From positions 1-64,000 of the forward strand of contig CACIZB010000003.1 in NCBI GenBank assembly GCA_902591025.1: DNA of 64,000 bases, written 5' to 3'. This DNA is from an uncultured Pelagibacteraceae bacterium. Its GTDB lineage: Bacteria > Pseudomonadota > Alphaproteobacteria > Pelagibacterales > Pelagibacteraceae. The notes beneath the pieces were generated by a model, which was not told the DNA's origin, did no database searches, and saw only the letters and a list, made by a program, of their open reading frames with translations. Shown piece by piece: positions 63,142-64,000 of this stretch. The position numbers were made by a program, and so were the translations under genes. Within the stretch, counting starts at the first letter, position 1. Every line of letters starts with the position of its first letter.

Positions 63142-64000
63142 ATGACAATAAATAAATTAGCAATAATAGGTGGCAGTGGTCTTTATGATGTTGAAGAGTT
63201 CAAAAATAGAGAATTATTGGATTTAGAGACCCCTTGGGGAAAACCTTCTGATCAAATCTTGAAAACAAATTATAATAATAAAGAGGTTTACTTTTTACCA
63301 AGACACGGACGAGGTCATTTTGTTTCTCCATCAAAAATAAATTTTAGAGCAAATATTGATGCTCTTAAACAATTGGGAGTAACAGATATTGTTTCAGTCT
63401 CGGCTGTTGGATCATTAAAAGAAAATTTACAACCTGGAAAATTTGTAATTGTGGATCAATTCATTGATAGAACTTTTGCAAGATATAAAACATTTTTTGA
63501 CGAAGAAATTGTAGCTCATGTTTCTATGGCACATCCGACCTCAAATGGTTTAATGAATGCATGTGAAGAAGCCATCAAAAAAGAAAAAATTGAATATCAA
63601 AGAAGTGGCACATATGTAGTTATGGAAGGACCTCAGTTTTCCACGTTGGCAGAGTCTAATTTATATAGATCATGGAACGCAGATGTAATTGGTATGACCA
63701 ATATGCCAGAGGCAAAATTAGCAAGAGAAGCTGAGATAAGATATGCATCAGTTTCAATGGTTACAGATTATGATTGTTGGCATCCAGATCATGAAAATGT
63801 TGATGTTCAACAAGTAGTAAAAGTACTTTTAGGCAATGCCGCAAAAGCTAAAAATATGATTAAAAATTTAATAGAAAATTTTGAAAACCATATTGATCCA
63901 AAAGATCCAACAAATAATTGTTTAGATGTAGCTATAATCACTGCTCCTGAAAAAAGAACAAAAAAAACTATTGAAAAATTAAAAAATGTTGCAGGTAGAG
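63142..64000 (+). CDS. mtaP: S-methyl-5'-thioadenosine phosphorylase (3' end outside window)
   Basis: A frame open to the window edge, 286 codons of an expected ~290. 'LAIIGGSGLYDVEEF' binds phosphate, 'RHGRGHFVSPSKINFRANID' and 'GTYVVMEGPQFSTLAESNLY' bind the nucleoside; 'NMPEAKLAREAEIRYASVSM' follows. It splits methylthioadenosine from polyamine or homoserine-lactone synthesis into adenine and methylthioribose-1-phosphate. 'PRHGRGH' and 'MTNMPEAKLARE' favour MtaP over purine nucleoside phosphorylase. Confidence 0.93.
   Translation, partial: MTINKLAIIGGSGLYDVEEFKNRELLDLETPWGKPSDQILKTNYNNKEVYFLPRHGRGHFVSPSKINFRANIDALKQLGVTDIVSVSAVGSLKENLQPGKFVIVDQFIDRTFARYKTFFDEEIVAHVSMAHPTSNGLMNACEEAIKKEKIEYQRSGTYVVMEGPQFSTLAESNLYRSWNADVIGMTNMPEAKLAREAEIRYASVSMVTDYDCWHPDHENVDVQQVVKVLLGNAAKAKNMIKNLIENFENHIDPKDPTNNCLDVAIITAPEKRTKKTIEKLKNVAGR

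Noticed and set aside
1..64000. CRISPR arrays, insertion sequences, prophage genes, rRNA
   Set aside because: No regularly spaced repeats, transposase/integrase motifs, terminal inverted repeats, phage structural genes or rRNA segments were seen in the window.

Overview
The window reads as a chromosomal segment of a streamlined marine alphaproteobacterium of the SAR11 clade (Candidatus Pelagibacter or a close relative). The clues are very high AT content, lysine/asparagine/isoleucine-rich proteins, spacers of a few bases or gene overlaps almost everywhere, no insertion sequences or prophage, and a typical SAR11 gene set: taurine ABC transport, dimethylglycine/sarcosine dehydrogenase, alternative oxidase, a SUF-only Fe-S pathway and tripartite tricarboxylate transport. 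The species assignment is inference from gene content, not from a marker gene. No gene-free stretch exceeds 300 bases; the longest gaps (about 130-185 bases) lie before iscR, glnA, the aldB region, tctC and between tauA and the class III aminotransferase.

Layout. 1-3.9 kb: end of an AsmA/YhdP-like envelope protein, tyrS, anmK, an alpha/beta hydrolase. 4.0-10.2 kb: an eight-gene iscR-sufB-C-D-S-U-T-A operon whose promoter carries a near-perfect type 1 IscR operator. 10.2-14.2 kb: a 56-codon gene, glnA, a YbaK-type deacylase, a drug/metabolite transporter, a glycosyltransferase. 14.4-20.2 kb: two aldehyde dehydrogenases, DUF779, thioesterase, GYD protein, CcdA and a flavodoxin-fold oxidoreductase. 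20.2-25.7 kb: a TauD/butyrobetaine-hydroxylase-like enzyme, a HisN-like phosphatase, an SMR transporter, then a run of eight small minus-strand genes (secreted proteins, DUF1330 and other small alpha+beta proteins). 25.7-31.8 kb: cysE-cysK, VOC protein, alternative oxidase, exported MsrB, a HpsN/HisD paralogue with a phosphate acyltransferase, NUDIX.

31.8-42.9 kb is a surface-polysaccharide island (sugar epimerases, reductase, nucleotide-sugar dehydrogenase, glycosyltransferases, large membrane proteins, methyltransferases), containing a 26-codon remnant of an epimerase gene. 42.9-49.3 kb is a taurine module: tauC-tauB-tauA divergent from a taurine/beta-alanine-type aminotransferase and alanine dehydrogenase. 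49.3-54.6 kb: a UDP-glucuronate-epimerase-like gene, dimethylglycine/sarcosine dehydrogenase, a BASS-type symporter, and an unrecognised regulator with two winged-helix segments. 54.7-55.2 kb: two tandem, paralogous, tail-anchored small proteins. 55.3-61.4 kb: a sugar-acid module (Gfo/Idh/MocA enzyme, tartrate-dehydratase-like enolase-superfamily enzyme, TctC-A-B transporter, 2-hydroxyacid dehydrogenase). 61.4-64 kb: an elongator-type tRNA(CAT), rfbB, and divergent apt/mtaP purine-salvage genes, mtaP running off the end.

How the parts connect: taurine is imported, transaminated to sulfoacetaldehyde, and the alanine is recycled to pyruvate and ammonium; the sulfoacetaldehyde-processing Xsc is not in the window, but a Pta-like enzyme is at 30.3 kb beside a HpsN-like sulfonate dehydrogenase. 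The strongest candidates for undescribed biology are the two-winged-helix regulator with a 15-bp direct repeat next to the paired tail-anchored proteins (54-55 kb) and the small secreted/alpha+beta gene cluster (22.5-25.7 kb).
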